Shown piece by piece: positions 21,296 to 32,895 of a DNA stretch of 64,000 nucleotides (position 1 is the stretch's first letter; every line of letters begins with the position of its first letter). The stretch comes from Ophiocordyceps camponoti-saundersi (nom. inval.) (lineage: Eukaryota > Ascomycota > Sordariomycetes > Hypocreales > Ophiocordycipitaceae), in the NCBI GenBank assembly GCA_003339415.1, contig PDHQ01000004.1, positions 116,596 through 180,595 on the forward strand, written 5' to 3'. The position numbers were made by a program, and so were the translations under genes. The notes below the pieces were generated by a model, which worked only from the letters and a program-made list of their open reading frames with translations, did not search any database and was not told the DNA's origin.

Positions 21296-22921
21296 TCATG
21301 AAGACGGCGCCCAAACCAGCTCGATAATGCCGTCGACGTCGCTCATCGGCTTACCCTTCTTATCAACCCATCGCGTGTCCGCATGTCTGCGTATATAAAC
21401 TTGAGAGACGGACCCGTCGTGCTCAACCTTGGACTCCATCAGCTCCCATGCTATCTTTCTGCCAGTTCGCTCGAGAGCCGGCCGCTGAGGGCCGAATTTG
21501 TGGTCAAAGTTCCAGCCGATGTCATCCTGAGAAGGACGACAAGTCTGTTCTATCTGATTCGTGTCGAATCCGATGCCCCTGGGATAGTAGGCGATAGAGT
21601 AACCGGAAAGGATGAAGTCGTCTGACGTCTGGAACCTTTGCATGAAGCAATCTTCGCCGCAGTTTCGAGCAATCTTTATCATTTGTCCGGGCTTGGCCTC
21701 GTGCCAGCTCCTGTAATGATGTAGCGAGAGAGGCTTTATCCCCGACTCGTAGAAGCCAGAGGGGTCTCCCATCAGGTCGAGTTGCCATAGGCTCGAGACG
21801 GTCGTTAATCTGGTGTTTGTCTTTTCGTAGATGCATTCGCGCAAGACCATATCACCTTGAAGGTCTCTTGACTTCTTCAAGGCCGAGATGCCCTGCGCGC
21901 ATTCCCTGGAGATTTTCTGCACAAGTGGGACGGACAAGAAGACGCCGGCACCGCCAAAGGCTTGCGACCCGTGCCGATGGACGGCTCTCACGTCTTCGGA
22001 GAGGGTTCCGATGTACATTTCCCGTGAAGAGTCAAAGGACCTGAATCGCTCAACGAGAGCGTGCATGTTGGGGAAGAAGGTATCGTCGTCACACAGGACC
22101 ACCCATTTATAAGGCTGGGATGCATCGAGCATCTTGTTAATGGTCGGCACGAGCTGTATGTAGCGGATGGCCATGTTTGCCGTCGAATCAGAAGCGAGGA
22201 CATCGGCTTTGATACCGAGTTTGCGAAGTCGATCAGCCGCTTCCGCGAGCTCTTTCGGTCCGGCGTCGGTGAGAGTCACCACAAGCTTCGCGCCGTTGGA
22301 GTGACCGTTGCCATCAGTAAGCCAGTAGGTCCAATCCTCCAGCTGGCTAGACTTGGCATCTTGAAATCGGCTATAGATTGTCGACACTCCGAAGATGAAC
22401 TCCGATGCGTCGACGGTAGACGGAAACCCCGACACGGGCACGTCGACCGTCAACGGGCTCAGACAGCTTTTGTAAACCTCTTGTGGCTTAGAAAAGTCTA
22501 CCAGATCAAAGGCGTCTGGCACGAGCTTGTGAGGAATCATGGTCATGCGCTTCCTCTTCAGTCCAGGCAGACGGTTGAACCATATCGAGCGCCGCATATA
22601 CTGCACCGTGCCACCCAGCCCATATCGTCTCTTGATCTCGACCAGTCTTTGCATGTCTACGCTGCAGTCTCCTTCTTCCTTGTAACTCCGCAACGGCGCC
22701 TCGGCGATGGGCGTCATGTCCCTGCTTGACCCATCTTCATCCAACGTGCCGAAGAATCGATGATCCTGACGGGCGAGGTCGGACCGAGTCGCGGTAAAGA
22801 GAATGACGAAGAGACCGACGCTGAAGACGGCAATCCAAGCGAATCTCCGGAAACTCCGAGCTCTTCGGGGGCTGCGAGCGCGGTAAAGCGGTGCCATGTA
22901 GTCAAGAGACCTCGAAGTCAT
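21296..22921 (-). CDS. Fringe-like (GT31-type) glycosyltransferase, type II membrane protein
   Basis: A single exon of 541 residues. A basic N-terminus (ARSPRRARSFRR) leads into one membrane anchor at about residues 28-43, the usual type II Golgi topology. The lumenal domain has the metal/nucleotide-sugar motif CDDDTFFP. It also has MYIGTLSED, GSQAFGGAGVFLS (the GGAG acceptor-site block of fringe-like enzymes), then GDMVLREC and a Cys-rich C-terminus. This pattern is widespread in ascomycetes and assigned to GT31. Donor and acceptor sugars are not known. A second in-frame ATG eight codons in is an equally possible start. Confidence 0.82.
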   Translation of the reverse strand: MTSRSLDYMAPLYRARSPRRARSFRRFAWIAVFSVGLFVILFTATRSDLARQDHRFFGTLDEDGSSRDMTPIAEAPLRSYKEEGDCSVDMQRLVEIKRRYGLGGTVQYMRRSIWFNRLPGLKRKRMTMIPHKLVPDAFDLVDFSKPQEVYKSCLSPLTVDVPVSGFPSTVDASEFIFGVSTIYSRFQDAKSSQLEDWTYWLTDGNGHSNGAKLVVTLTDAGPKELAEAADRLRKLGIKADVLASDSTANMAIRYIQLVPTINKMLDASQPYKWVVLCDDDTFFPNMHALVERFRSFDSSREMYIGTLSEDVRAVHRHGSQAFGGAGVFLSVPLVQKISRECAQGISALKKSRDLQGDMVLRECIYEKTNTRLTTVSSLWQLDLMGDPSGFYESGIKPLSLHHYRSWHEAKPGQMIKIARNCGEDCFMQRFQTSDDFILSGYSIAYYPRGIGFDTNQIEQTCRPSQDDIGWNFDHKFGPQRPALERTGRKIAWELMESKVEHDGSVSQVYIRRHADTRWVDKKGKPMSDVDGIIELVWAPSS

Positions 22922-23322
22922 TCTTCACCGGCCATGAGAGACAAAAAGGGCTCAAGGGGGGATGAAAGGAGACTGCTCGGAAAGTGGACAAGGGAACCAA
23001 GGAAAGACATTCGGCCGAGAGTCTATTCTTTGTCAAGGGTAAAAGGGGAGCTCTGAAACCGAGGACGATGAAGGGTGAAACTACCGAGGTTCGCATGAGT
23101 CAAAGCAAGCGCAACGAGATTGCCGCCAGAGGAGAAGAAAGTCATCTCTCGAGTGGATGTAGAGCTGACTCGAAGGATAATCTCCAGGTGGGTTCAGGCG
23201 ACTCGACGCATTATCGTGAGAACAAGAAGAGCACGACGAGTAGCGCGAGACGTGCGTCGTCATGATGCTACACCTTGACGAGCTAACCTTGGACGATAGA
23301 CTATATGCCTGGCTAGGTAGGT
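22922..23322. other. Intergenic, upstream of glycosyltransferase
   Basis: This is a probable promoter for the minus-strand GT31-like gene. No other gene is supported. Confidence 0.4.
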
Positions 23323-23795
23323 ATGAAGTAGGAGTATTCATATTTGCCACGGCACCTATTCCTATTAGACACGACACTCCTAGATTTAGCGGTACGTACC
23401 GAATTACTAAGGCATTTTCCGACCTACCCTACCACGTAACGTGATAGCGGTATAAGGCCTAGGGAGACTTAAATATCGCTCGTAGTCCGTAAGTACCTAT
23501 CTTTTTATCTACCCGCGCGCACGCTTTGCGTTTTCTAGCCGGAAAAAAAATAATAGAGGTAAGCAGAGGTAGGTATAGAAAGTATAGGTAGGCTTAGTTA
23601 GGCATAGAAACGTAAAAGTAGGTAAAGGTAGGCAGAAAAGATAGATACCTATAGATTACGAGTAACTTTAGGCGTCCTACGACTTTATACCGGGCAAAAA
23701 AAATTATCTTTATTATCAGGTACGTACCGCTAATTTCAGAATGTTGTGTCTAATAGGAATAGGTGCCGTGGCAAATATGAATACTCATGAAGTAG
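23323..23795. mobile_element. MITE-like element with about 68-bp TIRs and 9-bp target duplication
   Basis: The element proper is 23332-23786 (455 bp). The first 41 bases, starting GAGTATTCATATTTGCCACG, are repeated exactly in inverse at the right end. Similarity continues through a GCGGTACGTACC block to about 68 bp. Directly outside both ends is ATGAAGTAG (23323-23331 and 23787-23795), a perfect 9-bp target-site duplication. The interior is AT-rich with TAGGTA/TAGGCA short repeats and no open frame for a transposase. A 9-bp duplication with long inverted repeats is typical of Mutator-like elements, so this is probably a non-autonomous derivative. Confidence 0.88.
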
Positions 23796-25492
23796 TCCAA
23801 TCTTTCAGACCAATTAGCTAGACTCTTTCTGTTCTCCCAATGTGACTCTGTTCTAAGGGTGACTTGACAGGTATAACGTGGAAGAACCAATATAGGGGGT
23901 TCTATGTATAGGCCTATCTATATCCCCGCCTGGACCCAGCCTTGACAAACTTTGTTTCGAGAAGATTTACATAGAAATATTTGAAAAAAAAAGACTGGGA
24001 TTTGCCTTGTAAGTTGCGTCTGATAGTTTCTTGGTCATCAATAACGCCCAGAGTTGACAAATAGACGAGCACAGCCACCAATATCGCCAAACATAATATT
24101 GAGCCATTTACACGTTCGCCGAGAGTCCCTCAACTCGCTAAGCTTTCTATGTGCTGCTACCAGTTATCTCGATCGTCCATGTAGTTGTCATTTATCGACG
24201 TCGTTCTCGAACGATACCGTGGCCGACAACTAATCTGCATTCGCCCCATGCCGACGATACTTGGCACCTTTGCTTCCCCCCTCACACCAGGTCGATCACG
24301 ATGGAACTTATTCTAATTGCCTCGGCTAAGTTGTGGAATGACTATCGCCGGGCGTAGAGTTGATGACAGCATCGTTATGCGTACATATGTACATACATAC
24401 ATACATACATACATACTGGCTACCACTGATATCGGGAAAGTACTCCATAGGAATAAGTTGGCATCGTTCAGAGAAAACATCAGATCAGCGAGGTTTTCAT
24501 GTTCCGCAGATTGACTGCGGGTTCTCTTGAAGTATCAAACTTGAAAAGCACCGTTGAACTGGTGAGTAAGACAAGCCTCTGCATGTCATCTTCTTCTAGC
24601 CTTACCACCGACGCAGGTGAAGAATTCTTAACCTCACCCGTGGCTCTGCAAGAAACTGTTACTTTTCGTATGTACTACCTTCAATCCTACCTCTTGGAAC
24701 GAGTCAGACTCTTAGGTATCTCTAACCTTCTACCTGCGAAACCCCAGTAATCATGAGTTCCAGAGTAAAGCTGACCATCGGTTGCAACAGACATAACCCC
24801 ACAGATTGCCAACCTCGCCCTCAACATCAACTGTAAAACGGCCAAGACTTTTCATCTTGGACAAAGGCGTTAAGCATAAATCTACCGCCCTTTCTCACCT
24901 CGACCAAACCTTGAACACGTTCGATGACAGACGTGTTCCCACAACGACAGACTTGGCCGAGGGCGATCCAAGTTCCACAGCCATCTGCAAAGTGTTTCTC
25001 GTGTCACCAGAGTGGTGGGTAGCAAGAGTGGTCCTACATACCCAATATCCGCAAAACTGCACCCCTTCTACCAATGACCTGGGACGGGAAGCTGGCTGCT
25101 CTCCACACCTTCCAGTGCCCTTTGCCAGTCGAGTCGGCGGGCCCCGTAACTTGCCACCCAGGTATTCTTTGAGTTGCCAACGGGTCACTTCGTCATACAA
25201 TGTCCGCTTTTATCGTAGCTTTCCTGCAGCACAGCGTCTTCGCCTCTCGATCTCCTCCACCGTGCCAAGTCACCGTCATGGCTGGACTCGTGCGTTATGA
25301 CCGACACATTAATATGTAATGTCGACATGTAGCAAGCGCTGTTCTTCGACATGTATGCATAAATAGTAGGGCATGCCCTGTATTGGTATGTATGATTCGC
25401 GACCCGCGTCTGATGCCCTCTTCTCTTACAACCCGGTCAGGGAACACTTTTCGACCTCACCCGGTGACAGCCACCTCCTATACCCATGAAAA
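23796..25492. other. Intergenic with (ACAT)n repeat, no supported gene
   Basis: An (ACAT)n microsatellite lies at about 24391-24416. Open frames at 24499-24750 and 24806-25300 have no family signature and no consistent splice partners. The last 100 bases are the promoter side of the amidase. Confidence 0.5.
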
Positions 25493-27160
25493 ATGAAGCC
25501 TTTTACTCAGCCTCTGCTCACAATTCTCAACGCCTTACTCCCGCTATCGTCGATAACGGGTTGGAAGACGGCGCCGACTAGATTTCCGCCACTGCTAGAC
25601 AGCACGCTAGATGACCTCCGGGCTGGCTTGCACGCCGGCCACTTTACCAGCGTAGACCTGGTCAGGGCCTACGTAGCCAGGATCGAAGAAGTCAATGATC
25701 AGCTCAGGGCTGTCATCGAGATCAATCCCGAGGCAGAGGCCATCGCGAGTGCGCTCGATCTCGAGAGAAGTCAGGGCCAGCGGCGCGGACCCCTGCATGG
25801 CATCCCCGTGCTTGTCAAGGACAACATTGCGACCTATGACGCCTTAAACACGACCGGCGGCTCCTTTGCGTTGCTGGGCGCCACCCCTGAGGAGGATAGC
25901 ACGGTGGTAGCCAAGCTGCGCCGCGCCGGTGCCATCATAATAGGCAAAAGTAACATGTCACACTGGGCCGGTTCGCGCTCACCCAGCTGTCCGGATGGCT
26001 GGTCGGCACGCGGTGGTCAGACGATAGGAGCCTATTTTCCCGGTCAGAACCCTCATGGCTCGTCGTCTGGCAGCGCCGTAGCGACGTCCATCGGCCTGGC
26101 CTGGGCAGCGCTGGGTACCGAGACGACGTCGTCTATCACGGTCCCGGCGCACGTCAACAACATTGTCGGTATAAAGCCTACTGTCGGTCTGACGTCGCGT
26201 CACCTCGTCATTCCCCTGTCGCGTCGTCAGGACTCGGTCGGTCCCATGGCTCGGACGGTCAAGGACGCGGCCTATCTGCTGGCGGCCATTGCCGGTCCCG
26301 ACGCTCGAGACAACTATACCTCGGCCATTCCCTTTCGGAAGCTCCCTTCTTATGTAGAGGCCTGTCGTCCGGACGGCTTGCAGGGCAAGCGCATCGGCGT
26401 GGTGCGAAATCTCGTCCAGATGCAGCGGCATCCAGATAAGACGATTCTGTGGAGCCCTGAAGCTTTCAACAACTCACTCGATGTGCTCACCAAGGCGGGA
26501 GCTACCTTGTTCGACGGCATCAGCTTTTCAGACCTAGCGGAATACCACAAATTCTCTCACAGCGCCATGTGCATCCTGTCCGACATGCGAGACCAGCTTC
26601 CAAGGCATTATCTCCGCCACCTCGAGAGAAATCCCAGCAGAATCTCTTCGCTGAGAGACTTGCGTCACTTCATTTTGAAGACCGAATTGGAGGCTTATCC
26701 AGAGTGCGACACGTTCTTCTGGGACGTGGCCTTGAGCGTGGCTCCTGCGGAGAACTCACCCTCCTTCTGGGGAAACTACACCTTTGCCCAGGAAATGATG
26801 GCGACGCAGGGGTTGAGCACGGTGTTGCGCATGCACTCGCTCGACGCCCTCATCATGCCCCCTTTGTATGCCAGTCTTGTGGCCAGTGTCTCGGGCCTGC
26901 CCGTCGTGACGGTCCCTCTCGGTGCCAGCCCGAGCGACACTCCCATTTTGGCGAACCCGGATAAGATGGACACAACCAATGTTATTGGCCCCAATCATCC
27001 ATTCGGAATTTCCTTTGTCGGTTCCGCTTTCAGTGAGGAATCATTGATAGGCATGGCCTATGCTTTTGAGCAGGAGACTCGAGTACGTTGGACGGTTCGA
27101 CCACGGATACAGCCACGAACAGAGCTGTGCGATGTAGTGCAGCAGAAGCAGGTGCAGTAG
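25493..27160 (+). CDS. Secreted amidase-signature family hydrolase
   Basis: A single exon of 555 residues. A hydrophobic N-terminus (residues 1-23, ending SSITG) is a probable signal peptide. The amidase-signature Ser-cisSer-Lys set is visible: K109 in VLVKDNIAT, the Gly-Ser-rich loop HGSSSGSA at 188-195 and the nucleophile S214 in GTETTSSITVPA. VGIKPTVGLTSR follows. The loop before the nucleophile reads TTSS instead of the usual DGS, so the oxyanion region is atypical. Fungal relatives hydrolyse small amides or act in secondary metabolism. The exact substrate cannot be told. It is complete at the expected length of 520-580 residues. Confidence 0.87.
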   Translation: MKPFTQPLLTILNALLPLSSITGWKTAPTRFPPLLDSTLDDLRAGLHAGHFTSVDLVRAYVARIEEVNDQLRAVIEINPEAEAIASALDLERSQGQRRGPLHGIPVLVKDNIATYDALNTTGGSFALLGATPEEDSTVVAKLRRAGAIIIGKSNMSHWAGSRSPSCPDGWSARGGQTIGAYFPGQNPHGSSSGSAVATSIGLAWAALGTETTSSITVPAHVNNIVGIKPTVGLTSRHLVIPLSRRQDSVGPMARTVKDAAYLLAAIAGPDARDNYTSAIPFRKLPSYVEACRPDGLQGKRIGVVRNLVQMQRHPDKTILWSPEAFNNSLDVLTKAGATLFDGISFSDLAEYHKFSHSAMCILSDMRDQLPRHYLRHLERNPSRISSLRDLRHFILKTELEAYPECDTFFWDVALSVAPAENSPSFWGNYTFAQEMMATQGLSTVLRMHSLDALIMPPLYASLVASVSGLPVVTVPLGASPSDTPILANPDKMDTTNVIGPNHPFGISFVGSAFSEESLIGMAYAFEQETRVRWTVRPRIQPRTELCDVVQQKQVQ

Positions 27161-27414
27161 ATGCTAGAGGCAATAGACGTTTCGCATTGATGTGGGGAGA
27201 ATGGCTCGACGTTCGTGACTCGGCCGTAACGCCGCTAGCTCAGTGAGGAGCGGAGGCCAAAATAGCGGCGGCTATGGTTGCGGCGACGAAGTGGATCTTT
27301 ATAGCGAGGTTATCGGTATAGCCGGGTGAGAGCCTCAGCCACTTGATAAGATAACGACCATGGCTATTCCTCCTCGGCCTTGCCAATCATCATCACCTTT
27401 TCGACTGCGGCATC
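27161..27414. other. Short intergenic spacer
   Basis: 254 bases lie between the amidase stop and the start of the next gene on the same strand. Nothing is seen beyond promoter sequence. Confidence 0.5.
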
Positions 27415-28264
27415 ATGTTCGAGGTGCCGGAAGCCAAGCGGTGAGCCGCAAAGTCCGTCTGTATATGTAGGTGTCGGCTGACACCATGACAGGGTCCGGC
27501 GCGAAGACTTGGAAGCTTCGGATGACGTGAGCCAGTCGAGCCTTGATGATACCAACAATGCCGCTCTCCGGGCCTCTTTACAGGCCCAACTGGAAAAATC
27601 TCTGGGTTTGGAGTTAGGCGACGTGAGATCATCGACGGACAAGGTCAGAAACGATGTGTCTACGTCACAAACTTCGCGCGCCTTGGACAATAAAGAAAAT
27701 GAAGCGGGCGAGTTCGAGTTTCGGCTTTTCAGCACAGCGGGATCTGCGCCCACGGTCGTACTGGACGTCGATGAAGAAGCTGCCGGCGAAGGCGACATCG
27801 TAGTGAAACGACCACCATCATACTATTTCGCGATAGATTTACCCGACAGGCTGCGGCAAGAGTACGAAGTTGCGTCCGTAAGTGGAGAGGATGTTTTGGC
27901 TCGATCACGATGCAGGTCATGGGGCCTCGAATTGCCGTGGAAGGTCACAACAATCACTACCGTTGCAAAGGCCAACCCAGACAGCGGGTCGACCGCGGAG
28001 AGCTCCGCCAACAGAAAGGCAGATAAGAGAAAACGACCCGGGAAGAAGACGCGAATTGCGCTGCGAAAAAGAGAGAGGGCAGCGCGGGAGCGGCATGACC
28101 TCATGGTCAAGCAAGAGATGGACAAGGCCGAGCATCTGAAGATCAAAAAGACAAAGTTGAATCGGGCCAAGAAGATGAGGAGACGAGCAAAGGACAAGGA
28201 GAAGAAGCTGGCGGCGGTCACTGCTGTTGCTAGATCTGAAGTCGAGTCGAGCGGGTCGGAGTGA
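27415..28264 (+). CDS. Basic fungal nuclear-type protein (DUF2011-like)
   Basis: Two exons, 27415-27440 and 27493-28264. The tiny first exon encodes MFEVPEAKR and joins VRREDLEAS through a GTGAGC...CAG intron of 52 bases, restoring a conserved-looking start. The protein has about 265 residues. The middle has FEFRLFS and a RPPSYYFA motif. The last third is very basic (RKADKRKRPGKKTRIALRKR, then KKMRRRAKDKEKK), suggesting a nuclear or nucleolar protein. FEFRLFS and YYFA fit the fungal DUF2011 family, which has no assigned reaction. A coiled-coil-like charged helix precedes a Ser/Glu end. Family name is moderately certain; function unknown. Confidence 0.7.
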
Positions 28265-28477
28265 ACGGTGTCAACGGAGAATTGTGTGCCTGACTTGGCG
28301 AGCATCTAGATTCATACATAGACGTACCATGGCGTGGCGTGGCGCTTAAAAGACGTCAGAGTCAATGTCATCACGTGATCTAGCGCTTCTCTTAATCGGC
28401 CAATCTAGGTAGGTAGATAGCAGGTATTCTCGTCTCCTGCTTTTTACCAGCCAGCCCAGCGTCTCCCACGAGCCGAG
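28265..28477. other. Intergenic spacer before thioredoxin
   Basis: It contains a TCTAGGTAGGTAGATAG copy of the window-wide GGTA motif at about 28404-28420. No gene is seen. Confidence 0.5.
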
Positions 28478-29010
28478 ATGCGCATAGCAATCCCTCGAAC
28501 CTTCATCCGCCGCCTCTCCTCGCCACCAAGCTCCATCAAGATGAGCCAAAGCAGCCCCTTGCGCAACATCGGCTCCGAAGAGGAGTTTACATCGCTTCTC
28601 CAGACGACCCCGTACGTCGTCGTCGACTTTACAGCCGATTGTATGTAATTAGAGCCCCAATGACGGTGATTGGAGAAGAAAAGCAAGTATGAATATCAGT
28701 GATAACAACTCTTTCAGGGTGCCCGCCCTGCAAGGCTATTGCGCCCGTCTTCGAGTCGCTGGCAGCCAAGTACAGCGTGCCCAAGATGCTAGCCTTTGCC
28801 AAAGTCAATGTCGACAACGTCGGGACCGTGGCCGCCAAATACAACATTACCGCCATGCCGACCTTCTTGTTCTTCAAGGAGGCTAAGCAGGTAGCCGTCA
28901 ACGGACAGGCCATGATCCGCGGCGCAGACGCTTCAGCCTTGACGTCTGCGGCTGAGAAGATGGGTGGCCTGGCTGCCAATCGAGCCAAGGAGGGGGGGTC
29001 TACGAGCTGA
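28478..29010 (+). CDS. Thioredoxin with CPPC active site, possible mitochondrial form
   Basis: Exons 28478-28640 and 28718-29010 are joined across the active site. The codon split T|GG makes W55, giving WCPPCK (C56, C59). The residues around it (VVVDFTADW, VNVDNVGTVAAKYNITAMPTFLFF) are a standard thioredoxin fold with the cis-Pro in AMPT. The first in-frame ATG gives an extra 21 residues (MRIAIPRTFIRRLSSPP...) rich in Arg/Ser, like a mitochondrial presequence. A start at the internal ATG 28541 gives a plain cytosolic form of 133 residues. CPPC instead of CGPC should change redox potential. The tail after the domain is Gly/Ser-rich. Confidence 0.88.
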
Positions 29011-29238
29011 TGCGGGCTGTGCTTCGAGGATTCAGACGTTGGTGTAGAACGGTGCGTCTCAATCGGCAGCAATTGTAAAAAGATTCTAGGCTGAATTCCC
29101 AAGCTGTCTGACCAAACTGATCATGACATAGAAGTCAACATACGCTTTGCTCGGCTCGTGAGCCACCGTCGCCTAGAGCCTGTGTTTCATGCGGAAATAA
29201 CATGTCATGTCTCATGCCCTCTCCCAACGAATTGATTC

Positions 29239-30125
29239 TCACAACTTTCCCGGCCTGGCCGCACCGTCCAGCCGGATGACGGACCCGTTGAGCATTGGAT
29301 TCTCGATAATCTGAAGTACGAGCTGAGCAAACTCCTCTGGACGCCCTCCCCTCTTGGGAAATTCAAGCGTCGCCTCCAGGTTGCTTCGCACTTTTTCCGG
29401 CATGAGGCTCGTCATGCCCGTCTCGAACAAGCTCGGAGCTACCGTGACACAGCGTATGCCGTACCGTGCGAGGTCCCTCGCCATCGGAAGCGTCATGCTA
29501 GCCACGGCGCCCTTGCTCGCGGCATAGGCGACCTGTCCCCGTTGACCGTCAAAGGCTGCCGAACTCGCGACCATGATGACGACACCTCTTCCGCCGTCGG
29601 CATCGGGCTCGACCTTGGCCATGTGCTCAACCGCTTGGCGCACGAGGTCGACGGTGCCGCGCAGGTTGACGGCTATGACCGTGTCGAAGTTGTCCTGGTC
29701 GAAAGGAGAACCGGTTCTGTCCAAGATCTGCAACATTCAGCGGCATGCTTTTGCAAAGAGGAAGCGACTTGAGCGCACCGTTGCGGGGATAGATATGCCG
29801 GCCGCAGGAATCACACCGGCCAGAGGCTTGTTGGTCTCTTGCGCCCAGCGGGCCGCTCCACGGACGGCGTCGGCGACGCTCGACGTGTCTATCACATTGC
29901 AACGGAAAAACCTGGCGGACGAACCGAGCTTGGCGGCGAGGTCTTCTCCCGCGTCGTTGCTTGTGTCCAGGATGGCGACGTTGTTGCTTCCGCTGCGCAA
30001 CAGGTGCTCGGCGCAGGCCCGGCCCAGGCCAGACGCCCTAAATAAGAGGTCAGAGAGAATTCCGTGACAGACAATCCGTGAGCTCACCCGCCGGAAATTA
30101 TGAATGTTCGATTGTTGACCTTCAT
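29239..30125 (-). CDS. Short-chain dehydrogenase (3-hydroxyacyl-CoA dehydrogenase type-2-like)
   Basis: Three exons on the minus strand (30125-30088, 30037-29779, 29727-29239) give 261 residues with phases that fit exactly. The start reads MKVNNRTFIISGGASGLG, the Gly-rich NAD(P) motif built across intron 1. NVIDTSS, GVIPAAGIS (the NAG-like segment), ASSAAFDGQRGQVAYAASKG (catalytic Ser, YxxxK) and VAPSLFETGM follow. The FDGQRGQ-YAASK spacing and total length match the HSD17B10/short-chain 3-hydroxyacyl-CoA dehydrogenase branch, which acts in branched-chain amino-acid and fatty-acid breakdown. No presequence is obvious. It is read convergently with the thioredoxin gene. Confidence 0.87.
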
Positions 30126-30422
30126 ATTTTCACAGGCCAAAGGGGGCGATTATTTCGCAGGACATCTAATCCGCACGGATAGACGACATCACGAGTCTGG
30201 ACCTCGGCAATCAATAGCTCAACTGACTGAACCAGTATGTTATTCGTACAACGTCGGATTCGCTGAGTCAGCTTTCCACCAAACATCATGTCTTAGCGTT
30301 GGACCTCTTAGCGTGTCATGCTGCTGCTGCTTATCGAGCATCGTCACGAGCGAGCACCTCATCGTACCTACATCAGCATCGTCTACCTTCGAATCGCCAA
30401 CAGTCTCTACGCACGACTCATC
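30126..30422. promoter_or_regulatory. Divergent promoter between SDR and GTPase genes
   Basis: 297 bases separate the start of the SDR gene (minus) from the upstream ATG of the GTPase gene (plus). No other feature is seen. Confidence 0.35.
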
Positions 30423-31604
<1,182 letters not shown>

Positions 31605-32895
31605 ACATGAGGGCGTCGGTGGCATCGATTCTCTCGGCGGCGGCGGCGTCCATTTCTTAGGAGCATTCTCGTTTTGGCGTTTGATGCGGACATTGAGCAG
31701 TTCGGCGGCTTCACCTTTTGTTCTTTGTGTCTTGTCCAGGCGGCGGGTGAGTTCCGCAACAGACTATCTCGCGATACTTGATGGACTCGTAGCAGGATTC
31801 ACGACACGGAATAGGAGGTAGAGAGATACAAGCTTGACTTTTCCCTTACATTTGGCAGGTCCTTGATGCAAAGGATCAAGGCCGATTACTTGACTGTGCC
31901 TTGCCTAAGAGGCAAACGGTTTACAAGGGCCAAGATAGGAATCGAGACAACAGGGACAAAGGCGGCAACAGGCGGCGAAAAGGAACAAATGCTGCGGCCA
32001 GGAGGGTTGCACCTGAGATCGCTGCTAACGGCCCGAGTTCGGATGGTGGCTTTCATGACGCGAGAGCCTGTCGTAAGTGACAGGAAGGCACGGATCTAAA
32101 TCACCAACGTGTCTGCCAGGAAACCGTCTGACGACTCACAACGGCCGTCGTCATTGAGCAGGCCCGTCTTTGTCTCTGACGACTCAATGAGTTTTATACC
32201 AGAGAACTTGGTTTCCATTCCCGTTCATTGTCATCGGATCTGATTTGATGCCCGGGGATATGTTTTCTTCTCTGAGGAAACTGAACCTGTGAACCTCTGC
32301 TGTAGTCAGTGCCGATCATCACATCCTTATGACGTATCGTAAGGATCTCTAAATGCTGTAAGTATCTTGCCCAGGCTGAGATGAAAGCCGTACTCATGTG
32401 TCAGAAGTATTGGCTGAACATCTTGCCGTTATCAGTGTTGCATCATGAGATTGGTTGAGTGTTAATGTAGGTCTCACCGACGTCAGTGCCGCATCGTCAT
32501 ATCAGTTGCACCTCTGGCTGAAAATCAGTTCAGCGCCATGATTGAGTCGTAGTATTATGCCGTATGGATTCAATGTGCATATGACTTTACCGTAAGGAGT
32601 GGTCAGTCGCTAAGTAATCATATCGTAACAACGTATCGTTGGGATTCCTAAAGCATCTTGCTGCAGGTCGGTGGCTATATGAAGTTGAAGCCAGGTTTCC
32701 GCTCTGGTAATCCTCCGCATGGAGAGTGTCTTATTGGAGATTGCCAGATCTGGAGAGAATGGGGGGGACTTGTATGTTTCTGTAAAGGACTATAAGAGTC
32801 GTGTAGATCTACGATTGCTTCCGTTGAGCCAACCCTTTGGTGTCCCATCTTCAAAAGTCAAGTCCAGATTCGGATAGGGCTCACAGACGTACACA
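31605..32895. other. Long intergenic region upstream of terpene-synthase-like gene
   Basis: No gene is seen. Around 32300-32680 degenerate repeats occur: GTCAGTGCCG is found twice (about 32309 and 32483), and ACGTATCGT blocks near 32330 and 32630 are each followed by a similar GGATCTCTAAA / GGATTCCTAAA stretch. The first sits in a CCTTA...TAAGG inverted repeat. This may be a regulatory duplication for the following gene. Confidence 0.4.

Noticed and set aside
24391..24416. Regular (ACAT)n array considered as a CRISPR-like repeat
   Set aside because: A simple tetranucleotide microsatellite without spacers, in a eukaryotic genome.
24499..25300. Two adjacent plus-strand frames that might be exons
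   Set aside because: No conserved motif, no consistent splice phase between them, Ser/Thr-rich composition.
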